This document shows, piece after piece, positions 50,466 through 57,156 of a stretch of 57,156 bases of DNA (position 1 is the stretch's first letter; each line of letters opens with the position of its first letter). The stretch comes from UBA9410 sp036123585 (GTDB taxonomy: Bacteria > Actinomycetota > Acidimicrobiia > Acidimicrobiales > MedAcidi-G1). The translations under genes and the position numbers were made by a program. A model generated the notes under the pieces. It saw only the letters and a list, made by a program, of their open reading frames with translations, did no database searches and was not told the origin of the DNA. The DNA lies in assembly GCA_036123585.1 (NCBI GenBank), contig JAZADN010000003.1, forward strand, positions 1-57,156. The letters are read 5' to 3'.

Positions 50466-51977
50466 TCAGGACGGTCGGAGTTCGTGGTGGCCACCATCCA
50501 CGGTTAGTCCGACCGAAGTAGAGCCCGCGGACACGTCGACGAGAAGCGTCGTGCCGTCTGGGACGACCAGCGTCCAGGCCCCATCCGAAGGCAGGCCCGT
50601 GACGGTCATCGGCGTCTTCCGTCCGGCCAGCGAGGTGTTGCGGGACCGGGCTGCAAGATGCAGCACCATCCCGTCCCAATAGGCCTCGCTGAGTGCAACG
50701 TCCGGGAAATCCACATCGGACACCGTCGGCTCGTCGAACCGTCCATCGGGAGGCTCAACGAAGATCCGGCTCCACGCCCCCGGGGTGCAGGCTCGGCCGG
50801 CCATCACCCGGGCGTTGAGCTGCCCCCGTGGGTGCGGCTCGCCGAGTCCGAAGTCGTAGGTGTACTCGCCGAGGTCGTCGTCGCTACTCGGCTCGTGGAT
50901 CCCATCAACGATCTCCCAGATCCGCTGTTTCACAAGGCCGTCGTCGAACTCAGAGGTCTGCATGGTCAGCAGAGAGGCGAAGCCGGGGTCGGCCAGCATC
51001 CCGGGAGCCTCAGGGGTGGGTGGGTCGTCGCCGTCGAGTCCGGTGAGCATCACGGCAAGGTCCCAAGCCGAGCGGGCCACATCGGGCCTCTGCGGCGCCA
51101 GGTACCAGATGGGTGCCAGAAGGCCCATTGGGCTGGACACGTGCTCGTCGACCACTGGGTCGTAGTAGAGGTCCATGGCTACAGCCCGGCCTTCCTGCCA
51201 GGTGATGTAGTTCTCAACTGCGTGGTCCCACCACGGGTCGAACACCGAGTGGTGCTTGGTGCCGAACAGGTTGTCGTGCAGCCTCAGACCGAGGCCGGCG
51301 CCGCTCAGTCAATAGGGCCAGATTTTGGTGTTTTCGCAGTGAACGCCGATGGGCCGGTCGCGCCACTGGTCGGCTAGATGGGCGGCGATGCTGGAGTGGG
51401 TCCAGGTGAAGGTGTGTTCTCCATCCCGGATCATCTCGAACGGTCGGTTCCAGCGGTCGTCACCGGTGACGTGTCGGTGCAGGCCGAGTAGCAGGCCAAA
51501 GAAGCCCTTGAAGAACAGCATCCCGTCGGCGGCTATGGGGTCCATCTGGATGCCGTAGGGGGCGATGCCGTTGGCGGTCCAGCCGGGCACGTCGTAGTCG
51601 CCCCAAAGCTCCGCGGGGATGAGAGCCCGCCAATTGTCGGGATACGAGTCGCGGTCGGGGTCGGGGCCGAACTGGGTTAGCCAGTCCGACGCCGCCCACC
51701 ACCCGGTGTGGCGCTCAACGAGTTCGTTGAGGATCCGGGCGTAGGGCTCCCTCCAAGCGGGCGTGCGATCGGCCATCAGCGCCACCGAGTAGGCGGAGTC
51801 GACCAGATCGAACCGGTGCCAGGACAACATCGGCTCCCCGGTTCGGTCGTCCCAGTGCGGGTGTGGCTGGCCTTGGCGACTCCAGTCGTCGGGGGTGGTG
51901 GCCTTGCGGTGCAGGTACCGCAGCCAGCCCAGCAACTGGTCATCCAAGGGGGTGGGGGAGTCGTGGCTGCTGCTCAT
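50466..51977 (-). CDS. linalool dehydratase/isomerase-like selenoprotein (in-frame TGA at 51311)
   Basis: Read with TGA 51311-51309 as selenocysteine this is a 503-residue protein. Normal ORF calling splits it into 222 residues and a 259-residue piece in the same frame. Around the TGA it reads GVHCENTKIWPY-U-LSGAGLGLRLHDNLFGT, and both sides look like one protein. Linalool dehydratase-type (alpha/alpha)6 barrels have, as I recall, catalytic cysteines 171 and 180, nine apart, in a C-E-x-N context. Here Cys214 and Sec223 are nine apart with CEN. An early Asp/Tyr block (FDLVDSAYSVALMAD) may supply the other active-site residues. A GGTCT-loop hairpin follows the TGA. The gene overlaps the DDAH gene by ATGA. 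The substrate is unknown. Confidence 0.75.
51279..51297 (-). promoter_or_regulatory. bacterial SECIS element of the LDI-like selenoprotein
   Basis: On the minus strand CGGCCTC and GAGGCTG form a 7-bp stem (one G-U pair) around GGTCT, with the loop 18 nt after the TGA. Loop and closing CTC/GAG pairs are identical to the SECIS at 44701-44717, though the genes are unrelated. Confidence 0.75.
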
Positions 51978-52747
51978 TCGGGGTCCTCATCGAAGATGAG
52001 ACTGCAACACGTCAGGGCGCCTTCGGCTTTGGCCAACTCTGAGGCGTCGACGAGGTGGACATCGAGGCCGGCGTCGGCGAGGCGTTCGGCAGTACGGGGG
52101 AAGGCCGCAGCGGCGAGCACCGAATCGCCGATCCGCACGACGTTGGCGGCTCCGGGCTCAGACGGATCGACGGCAACGCAACGATGGTCGGTGAACTGGT
52201 CGACGTCGACCCAGTCTGGGTTGGCCACCAGAAGGCCGTCGCCGGCGGCGGTAGCGCTCGATTTGAGATGGAGGCAGCCGGTGACCTCGATGGGGTGGAC
52301 CCGGTAGCCGTGGTCGGTCACGGCGCGTCGGAACTGGTCGATGGCGTGACGGTTACTACGGGTGGTCAGGCCGATCCACACGTCACGACCCGACACGAGT
52401 ACGTCGCCACCATCGACTGCACCCGGCGCTTCAATGGCCACCACGTCGCGGTAGGGGCTCAGCGCTCTTTCGATGGAGGGGCGTTCGCCACGACGTGACT
52501 CGGCACCAGGCCGGGTGAGGACAGCCACCTCGTCGAGGACGACGGCCACGTCCTCGACGAACACCGAGTCGGGAAGGTCGGGCTCGGCTTGGAGCCGTTC
52601 GACCCGGCAACCCAGGCGAACCAGAGCTGCCTCGTAGTCGGCGTGCTGGTCCTGGGCGACGTCGAGGTCGATGGGCATGCGCTCGAGGAGGGTCAACTCG
52701 CAGGCCGCGATGGCGGGGCTGACCCCCCGGGTGATGGCAACCGGCAC
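51974..52747 (-). CDS. ddaH: dimethylarginine dimethylaminohydrolase family protein
   Basis: A 257-residue guanidino-modifying enzyme. Key parts are PDSVFVEDVAVVLDE with the substrate-binding acids, GAVDGGDVLVSG, the catalytic His in VTGCLHLKSSATA, and the nucleophile Cys near the end in GALTCCSLIF, as in DDAH (methylarginine to citrulline plus methylamine). The start GTG 52747 has TACGGT 7 nt upstream. The stop overlaps the ATG of the LDI-like selenoprotein, so both are made from one message. Whether the two enzymes share a pathway is unknown. Confidence 0.87.
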   Translation of the reverse strand: MPVAITRGVSPAIAACELTLLERMPIDLDVAQDQHADYEAALVRLGCRVERLQAEPDLPDSVFVEDVAVVLDEVAVLTRPGAESRRGERPSIERALSPYRDVVAIEAPGAVDGGDVLVSGRDVWIGLTTRSNRHAIDQFRRAVTDHGYRVHPIEVTGCLHLKSSATAAGDGLLVANPDWVDVDQFTDHRCVAVDPSEPGAANVVRIGDSVLAAAAFPRTAERLADAGLDVHLVDASELAKAEGALTCCSLIFDEDPE

Positions 52748-52754
52748 CCGGGCG

Positions 52755-52760
52755 ACCGTA
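52755..52760 (-). promoter_or_regulatory. -10 element TACGGT for the DDAH/selenoprotein operon
   Basis: On the minus strand TACGGT lies 7 nt before GTG 52747, so the operon message is probably leaderless. Confidence 0.5.
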
Positions 52761-52815
52761 GTGCAGTCACCCGGGGTGGCCGGAGTTCAGGACGGCCGCT
52801 CAGACGGCCGGTTTC

Positions 52816-53112
52816 TCAGACTTCAGGATGGGCGGCGAGGTAGCTGATCTGGAGGTCGCCGCGCAGGACCGGGGCCAGTGCGGCCGGTAGCCCGGTCTCC
52901 ACGCGCCACGCAAAGTAGGCCTCGTGATCGGAACGCTGGTCGAACGTCTCCCAAAGGATGACGTCGTCCGGCGCGTCGGCGTTCGTGTACACCTCGATGG
53001 ACTGGCAGCCCTGCCAGGCGCGGGTGTCCACCAACGCCTCCTTCAGAACTCCGATCAACTCCGCCCCCTTGCCTTCCTGGCACGGGAACACGACATGGAC
53101 CTTCTGGGACAT
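52816..53112 (-). CDS. antibiotic-biosynthesis-monooxygenase-fold protein
   Basis: A 98-residue dimeric alpha-beta barrel (ABM) protein. The pattern KVHVVFPCQEGKGAELIGVLKE, CQSIEVYTNADAPDDVILWE and SDHEAYFAWRVETGLPAAL follows the strand-helix-strand order of the family, with the conserved Trp-Glu and His. Members are cofactor-free oxygenases, heme-degrading enzymes or simple binding domains; none is specified here. It lies upstream of the DDAH operon on the same strand. Confidence 0.8.
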   Translation of the reverse strand: MSQKVHVVFPCQEGKGAELIGVLKEALVDTRAWQGCQSIEVYTNADAPDDVILWETFDQRSDHEAYFAWRVETGLPAALAPVLRGDLQISYLAAHPEV

Positions 53113-53327
53113 GGCATCCGCCTCTCGTCATAGCGGACCCGCCTTTCGACCCCGCCTGTTCCTGAGTCCACCCCGGTGGGGACGGGTAGTCAAGTGGACC
53201 TCCGATGCTCGACCCACCAGATGGGTGCGCGGGAGCGTGAACACGTCTCCTGGCACCGTCGCGAGATGGGAGGGGAGCATGACGCAGGCGGTCCCGGCCA
53301 CCGGGACTTCCTCGCTCTGGCGACGAG

Positions 53328-54353
53328 TCAGAGTCGGTAGACGCGCTCAGCGGTGCCGGAGAACATGGCGTCCTGTTCGGCGTCAGAGAAGTCGACCACC
53401 ATCTTCTTGAAGGCGTTGAACAGCACCCGGTACGACAGCGACAGCCGATCGACGGGGAAATTGCTCTCGAACATGCACCGGTCGGGTCCGAAGCACTCGA
53501 TGGCGTGCAGGAAATACGGCCGATGGGCGGCCACTACCTCATCTGAGGTCGGGGGCCGGTCCGCGTCATGCCAGCCGAACCCGTTGTCGGGCATGGCCAG
53601 GCCGCCCAGCTTGGCCATCACGTTCGGGCACCGGGCCAACTCGGCCAGATCGTCCCGCCACGTGGCGAAGACCTCGTCACGGCGCCCCTCGTACGGGCCG
53701 ACTCCCAGCGGGGTACCGAAGTGGTCGAGCACGACGGTGGTATCGGGGGCAGCCCGGCACAGGTCGGTGAACTCCGGAAGTTGCACGTGGTAGTGCCAAC
53801 TGTCGTAGGTGAGGCCCCGTTGGCCGAGACGGCGCACCCCGGCCCGGAACGCCTCGTCGGCGGCCAGACCGGTCGGGGCCCGACCGGGAATGAGGAGGGT
53901 CTCGGGGTGCTCGGGACAAGAGATGGCGTGTCGGATACCCCGGAACAGACCATGGCCCGCCGCCTCGTGTGCGTCCAGGACCTCGTCGAGCCGCCTGTCG
54001 CCCGGTGCGCCGAGTCGCAGGTCGGCATGGGCCACGATCCCGGCGATGCGGGCGTCCGGCCCGGCGGTCGAAGCCTCGGCGATAGTGGCCACGAACTCGG
54101 TTTCGCCGACCGGGCGGAGGTGCTCGGGGCCGTCGGTGCGGTACGAGGCATGGCATTCGACGAAAACCGTTTCGGTGACCCGGTGGCCCGATCCGGTGTC
54201 GGCCCTCAGGTGATCCAACACGTAGTCGGCGTCGGGAATCTCCCACAGGTGGTGGTGGGGGTCGATGATGCGCCGGCCGGGGTCGACGACCTCCTCCTCG
54301 ATCTGTCCGTACCACTCGAGTCGGGGCGCCGAGAACCGACTGCGGCTGCTCAT
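53328..54353 (-). CDS. amidohydrolase-2 family protein (TIM-barrel hydrolase/lactonase)
   Basis: A 341-residue metal-dependent barrel enzyme. The strand-1 motif is IIDPHHHLWEIP. The other family points are VECHASY, GIRHAISC, the His in YDSWHYHVQL, VLDHFG and the C-terminal MFESNFPVDRLS with the metal Asp replaced by context SNFPVD. The set is that of the 2-pyrone-4,6-dicarboxylate lactonase/fuconolactonase branch. A lactone or decarboxylation substrate is likely. It is 24 nt downstream of the Ddn-like gene and may be co-transcribed. Confidence 0.84.
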   Translation of the reverse strand: MSSRSRFSAPRLEWYGQIEEEVVDPGRRIIDPHHHLWEIPDADYVLDHLRADTGSGHRVTETVFVECHASYRTDGPEHLRPVGETEFVATIAEASTAGPDARIAGIVAHADLRLGAPGDRRLDEVLDAHEAAGHGLFRGIRHAISCPEHPETLLIPGRAPTGLAADEAFRAGVRRLGQRGLTYDSWHYHVQLPEFTDLCRAAPDTTVVLDHFGTPLGVGPYEGRRDEVFATWRDDLAELARCPNVMAKLGGLAMPDNGFGWHDADRPPTSDEVVAAHRPYFLHAIECFGPDRCMFESNFPVDRLSLSYRVLFNAFKKMVVDFSDAEQDAMFSGTAERVYRL

Positions 54354-54378
54354 GTCGGGCGTCTCCAGAGGGCGGTGG

Positions 54379-54810
54379 TCAGTCGGCCGGTTCGAGGAAA
54401 ACGAGCGGGATAACCCGGTCTGTCTTGGCCTGGTAGTCGGCGTAGTTGGTGAAGTCTTCGGTTATGCGCGGCCAGATTCGTTCCCGTTCTTCGTCGGTGG
54501 CGATTCGGGCAGTCGTTGGACGTTTCTTGGAGGCCCTGGTAGTCACAGTGACTGCTGGGTTCTCACGGAGGTTCAGGAACCAGTCTGGGTGCCGGTCGTC
54601 GCCGCCTCGGGAAGCGACGACCACTCGGACGTCGCCCTCGCCGTAAGGGGTGGTCAGCATCACTGAGCGGGGCTGGCCAGATCTCCGTCCCGTGGTGGTC
54701 AACTCGAGGACAGGCATCTTGGCGGCCGTCCATCCGTAGGTTCCAAAACTTGCCTTGAGCAGGGCGCGGTGGACGAGGTTCATGGTCCTGAGACGGCGGT
54801 CGCTCGGCAT
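54379..54810 (-). CDS. F420-binding nitroreductase family protein (Ddn-like)
   Basis: A 143-residue split beta-barrel flavin/F420 protein. It has the family sequence VLELTTTGRRSGQPRSVMLTTP, then VVVASRGGDDRHPDWFLNLRENP and the C-terminal YADYQAKTDRVIPLVFLEP, as in mycobacterial deazaflavin-dependent nitroreductase. It would reduce quinones or nitro compounds with F420H2. ATG 54810 is chosen because TAGGTT lies 7 nt upstream; ATG 54816 is only 1 nt from that element. Confidence 0.88.
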   Translation of the reverse strand: MPSDRRLRTMNLVHRALLKASFGTYGWTAAKMPVLELTTTGRRSGQPRSVMLTTPYGEGDVRVVVASRGGDDRHPDWFLNLRENPAVTVTTRASKKRPTTARIATDEERERIWPRITEDFTNYADYQAKTDRVIPLVFLEPAD

Positions 54811-54817
54811 CCCCATG

Positions 54818-54823
54818 AACCTA
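54818..54823 (-). promoter_or_regulatory. -10 element TAGGTT, leaderless start at 54810
   Basis: On the minus strand TAGGTT lies 7 nt before the second ATG (54810), favouring that start over ATG 54816. Confidence 0.45.
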
Positions 54824-54854
54824 GCGTCACCCTGCGGATGCCAGACTGTGGCCC

Positions 54855-55154
54855 ATGCGTCGAGTGGCCGTCGTCCTGTCGTTCCTGCTGGTAGCGGCCG
54901 GCGTGGCCGGGTGCGGGAGCGACGATTCCGAACAGGCGTGGCCCGAGGACTACCAGGCGTTGTGGATGGGGATCTGTGAGGCGGTCACCGCCAAGGTGGC
55001 CGAAGATCCCGAGGTGTCGCCAACCGACCTGTGCCGGTGCACGCTAGACGGGTTGATGTCGGCGTTTCGGTTGTCCGACTACGAGTCGTGGTCGCAGGAG
55101 GTCAAGGACGGAGCAGCGGCCCCCTACGTCACCATGTGCTGGCCCGAGGACTAA
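54855..55154 (+). CDS. small cysteine-rich lipoprotein, family A
   Basis: A 99-residue protein with signal sequence and lipobox VAGCGSD (Cys20), then cysteines at 41, 60, 62 and 95. The order C...CxC...C and the 33-residue distance from CxC to the last Cys match the lipoprotein at 33467-33781. Tryptophans flank the conserved region (QALWMGICEAV, VTMCWPED). A CAGACT element, one base from TANNNT, lies 7 nt before the ATG. Function unknown. Confidence 0.7.
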   Translation: MRRVAVVLSFLLVAAGVAGCGSDDSEQAWPEDYQALWMGICEAVTAKVAEDPEVSPTDLCRCTLDGLMSAFRLSDYESWSQEVKDGAAAPYVTMCWPED

Positions 55155-55286
55155 CGCCCGTCTCTCGTCGTATCCCTAGCCATGGCTGATCAGGGAGAGG
55201 AACGAATCCGCGACTAGCGCCAAGAGACACGTGGTGCTCGCCGGTCGCCCCCGCCCTCCTCGAGGGGGGGATGACAAACTCAAACC

Positions 55287-56591
55287 GTGAGTAGGTGCTC
55301 CGGTTTTGTCGCTCTGCTACTGGTGGTCTCGGCGTGTAGCAGTAGTACCGAAAAGACCACTGCAGCGACTGCCACCACGACGATCGTTCCGAGTACGACA
55401 CAGGTGCCAGCAATGACTACCGCTGTACCGACCAGTACTGCGCTTTCCGCCACCACCTTTCGAGAAGCGACGACCGCTTCCTCAACAACTACATCCACGG
55501 TGTCGCCTACGACGACTGTGGCAGTCGCGACGACAGTTGCGGCAACTACCACAACTACCTCAAGAGAGTTCCTTGGTCCTGAGCGACTGTTAGCCAGAGG
55601 GCCCTGGGCCGTGGGGGTAAGAACCTTTGAGTTGGATGACAGACCGGTGGAGGTCTGGTACCCAGTTGAGCCAACTGCAGTTGAAGGCCAGTCCCCCGAG
55701 ATCTTCGACAGCATCAACGTGATCTCCGAGGTTCTCCGACCGCTCATTCCCGGTGATCTTGGTGGTGAGATCGACACAGGCGCGTATCGGGATGCTCCTC
55801 CGGCGACCGCTAGCGGGCCGTTTCCAACCGCTGCCTACAGCCATGGCAGTCCCGGTTATCGACAGGCCGCCACATTCATGACCGGCCACCTAGCTAGTCA
55901 TGGTGTCATCACGATCGCCGTGGAGCATCTAGGTCGAAGCCTGTCCACGCTCTTGACTCCGCTAGCAGGAGCCGACACCCCCGAAGACGACGTGACCGAT
56001 CTCCTAAACGCTCTCGATCTAGTTGGTAGTGACCTGGGACTCGGTGCAGTCGTGGACACCTCGCGCATGGTGGTTATTGGTCATTCGGCCGGTGCGAGAA
56101 CTGCGGCTCTGGCCACCGCTGATGATCGGGTAGTCGGCGTTGCTCTCCTTGCAGGCGTCCCACAGGAACTTGCGTCAAACCGACCCGCTTTGGTGGTGGC
56201 CTTCGAAAACGATGCGCTGATCGACCCAGCCAGTATCTGGAGTCTCCATCAGTCAATCGACAACTCGGTCTTTGTGAACATTGCCGGGACTGGCCATGCA
56301 GCACCGATTGACGCCTGCCCTCTGATTCAGGACCGAGGTGGACTCACTGAATTGCGCGAAGCGCTTGGAGCAGCGGTAGTCCGTGCCGGTGAGGACGGCT
56401 GCCTACCCGGGGATACCGACGCCCGAGCAGTCCAAGATCTATTGCGTATCTATATCACGGGCTTTGTCTACGAAGCCCTAGGCCTCTTGTCGGGACCGCT
56501 CAACCTGACAGCTGAAACCGCTGACCTTGTAGCGGGTGTCGAACTCCGAGGATTCAATGAATCTCCCGCTGTCCCCCTCGGGGATGGTTGA
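55287..56591 (+). CDS. secreted lipoprotein alpha/beta hydrolase with Thr-rich linker
   Basis: A 434-residue protein. The signal peptide ends in the lipobox VVSACSSS. Residues about 24-93 are a Thr/Ser/Ala/Val linker. The hydrolase domain has PFPTAAYSHGSPGYRQAAT (oxyanion and first strand block), the nucleophile elbow VIGHSAGARTAAL, an Asp in VAFENDALIDP and a His in IAGTGHAAPID. The type resembles platelet-activating-factor acetylhydrolase or chlorophyllase-like lipid esterases. Codon choice appears more AT-rich than in neighbours, hinting at a different origin. CAAACT lies 6 nt before GTG 55287. Confidence 0.8.
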   Translation: MSRCSGFVALLLVVSACSSSTEKTTAATATTTIVPSTTQVPAMTTAVPTSTALSATTFREATTASSTTTSTVSPTTTVAVATTVAATTTTTSREFLGPERLLARGPWAVGVRTFELDDRPVEVWYPVEPTAVEGQSPEIFDSINVISEVLRPLIPGDLGGEIDTGAYRDAPPATASGPFPTAAYSHGSPGYRQAATFMTGHLASHGVITIAVEHLGRSLSTLLTPLAGADTPEDDVTDLLNALDLVGSDLGLGAVVDTSRMVVIGHSAGARTAALATADDRVVGVALLAGVPQELASNRPALVVAFENDALIDPASIWSLHQSIDNSVFVNIAGTGHAAPIDACPLIQDRGGLTELREALGAAVVRAGEDGCLPGDTDARAVQDLLRIYITGFVYEALGLLSGPLNLTAETADLVAGVELRGFNESPAVPLGDG

Positions 56592-56632
56592 CAGAGGATT
56601 CCTGGGTAGGTGGGGCTGTGGCAGGGTGAGCC

Positions 56633-57156
56633 ATGCCGACGGACCCGCTGCCCGACTTCGGAAGCGACCAGCTCCCCGGCGAGTCGTTTCACCGGGCGTG
56701 TGCCACCGTGCGCGAGATGGGCCCGGTGGTCGAAGTTCCCTTCCACGGCGGGTCCGCCATGTTCTTGACCCGGAGCGAGGACGTTGTCAGCGCCTTCCGT
56801 GACAACGAGCGGTTTCCCGCGGGGGCCCACTATGAGATCGTCATCGAGCCGGTTCAGGGGCGCACCTTCGAAAGCATGGACGGTGAGGAGCACAACCTCT
56901 ATCGGCAACTGGCCCAGCCGGCATTCCGGTCCCGTGCCATCGACCGCTTCGATGCCGGGGGTCTGGCGGCCGTTGCGAACGAGGTCGTAGACGTCTTCGT
57001 TGGGCGCGGCCGCGCCGACCTCATGGCCGAGTTCTGCGCTGTTTTCCCGTTCCGGGTGCTCCGACGCAAGCTGGGCCTCCCTCCGGCCAGCGACGAGAGC
57101 CTCCGACGTTGGTCGTTTGACCTGCTGGGCTTCATGCGTGATCCGAAGGCCGCTCG
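56633..57156 (+). CDS. cytochrome P450, 3' end outside window
   Basis: The frame is open from ATG 56633 to the window edge, 174 complete codons. The N-terminal region matches soluble bacterial P450s: MPTDPLPDFGSDQLP start, FLTRSEDVVSAFRDNERFPAG, and the C-helix MDGEEHNLYRQLAQPAF with the heme-propionate His and Arg. RAIDRF follows, then the helix D/E region AEFCAVFPFRVLRRKLGLP. The I-helix and the heme Cys loop would lie beyond the window. No adjacent ferredoxin is visible within the window. It probably hydroxylates a lipid or sterol-type substrate; unknown. Confidence 0.85.
   Translation, partial: MPTDPLPDFGSDQLPGESFHRACATVREMGPVVEVPFHGGSAMFLTRSEDVVSAFRDNERFPAGAHYEIVIEPVQGRTFESMDGEEHNLYRQLAQPAFRSRAIDRFDAGGLAAVANEVVDVFVGRGRADLMAEFCAVFPFRVLRRKLGLPPASDESLRRWSFDLLGFMRDPKAA

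Noticed and set aside
50466..51245. Separate gene starting at GTG 51245
   Set aside because: The LDI-like domain needs residues encoded before this GTG, the frame is shared with 51977-51312, and a SECIS-type hairpin lies between; treated as the C-terminal part of one selenoprotein.
53113..53327. Hidden RNA or small gene between the ABM and amidohydrolase genes
   Set aside because: No cloverleaf, no strong hairpin beyond short CCACCCCGGTGG, and only short frames without start signals.

Overview
The window looks like a chromosomal segment of a high-GC actinobacterium, most likely a marine or aquatic member of the Acidimicrobiia. The basis is gene content: a mycothiol-dependent formaldehyde dehydrogenase, several F420-type oxidoreductases, an InhA/FabI-type enoyl-ACP reductase, many GTG/TTG starts, and many genes with a TANNNT -10 element 6-8 nt before the start codon (leaderless transcripts). 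No phage, transposase, CRISPR array or rRNA was seen.

The main result is two probable selenoprotein genes that ordinary ORF calling splits in two. (1) At 43999-45057 a carboxymuconolactone decarboxylase/AhpD-like protein has an in-frame TGA at 44680-44682, where the second cysteine of the redox motif CxxC belongs (C-F-Y-U). (2) At 51977-50466 (minus strand) a protein resembling linalool dehydratase/isomerase has an in-frame TGA at 51311-51309, nine residues after a cysteine. That is the spacing I recall for the catalytic Cys171/Cys180 pair of linalool dehydratase. Both TGAs are followed by a hairpin with the same GGTCT apical loop, as in the E. coli fdhF SECIS as I recall it, closed by a CTC/GAG stem. 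The AhpD-like Cys-x-x-Sec class is known from metagenomes; I know of no described Sec form of the second family.

Layout. 1-5000: a DnaJ-like protein end, a degenerate tRNA copy, a two-gene cassette (NodB-type deacetylase and formyltransferase), an intact tRNA-Val(CAC), a possible PemK/MazF-like protein and a gamma-glutamyltransferase. 5000-11841 (minus): a tightly packed run of MarR regulator, two half-ABC exporters, TauE/SafE exporter, ABC ATPase, thiamine pyrophosphokinase and a small lipoprotein. 11900-15270 (plus): two CNNM/CorC-type membrane proteins and an M23 peptidase. 15330-16100: fabI. 16308-20851: thrS, a HIT hydrolase, a membrane protein and a secreted hydrolase, overlapping end to end. 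20860-26950: epimerase, mscR with its metallo-hydrolase partner, trpB2, MFS exporter.

26980-33781: an F420-type operon (DUF1214-like protein and two LLM-family enzymes), patatin, a secreted glycosidase-like lipoprotein, a homocysteine methyltransferase and a Cys-rich lipoprotein. 34061-39635: an unrecognised 565-residue protein, an M19 dipeptidase-like protein lacking some metal ligands, a DUF3726-like protein, an Ldh-family dehydrogenase and a Rieske oxygenase. 39823-43101: DEAD-box helicase, an MFS remnant, an EamA transporter, a hairpin cluster and a cold-shock protein. 43229-52747: VOC protein, AhpD-like selenoprotein, second homocysteine methyltransferase, EamA transporter, two enoyl-CoA hydratases, PLP decarboxylase, and a DDAH/LDI-like selenoprotein operon. 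52816-57156: monooxygenase, amidohydrolase, Ddn-like reductase, a second Cys-rich lipoprotein, a secreted hydrolase and a truncated cytochrome P450.
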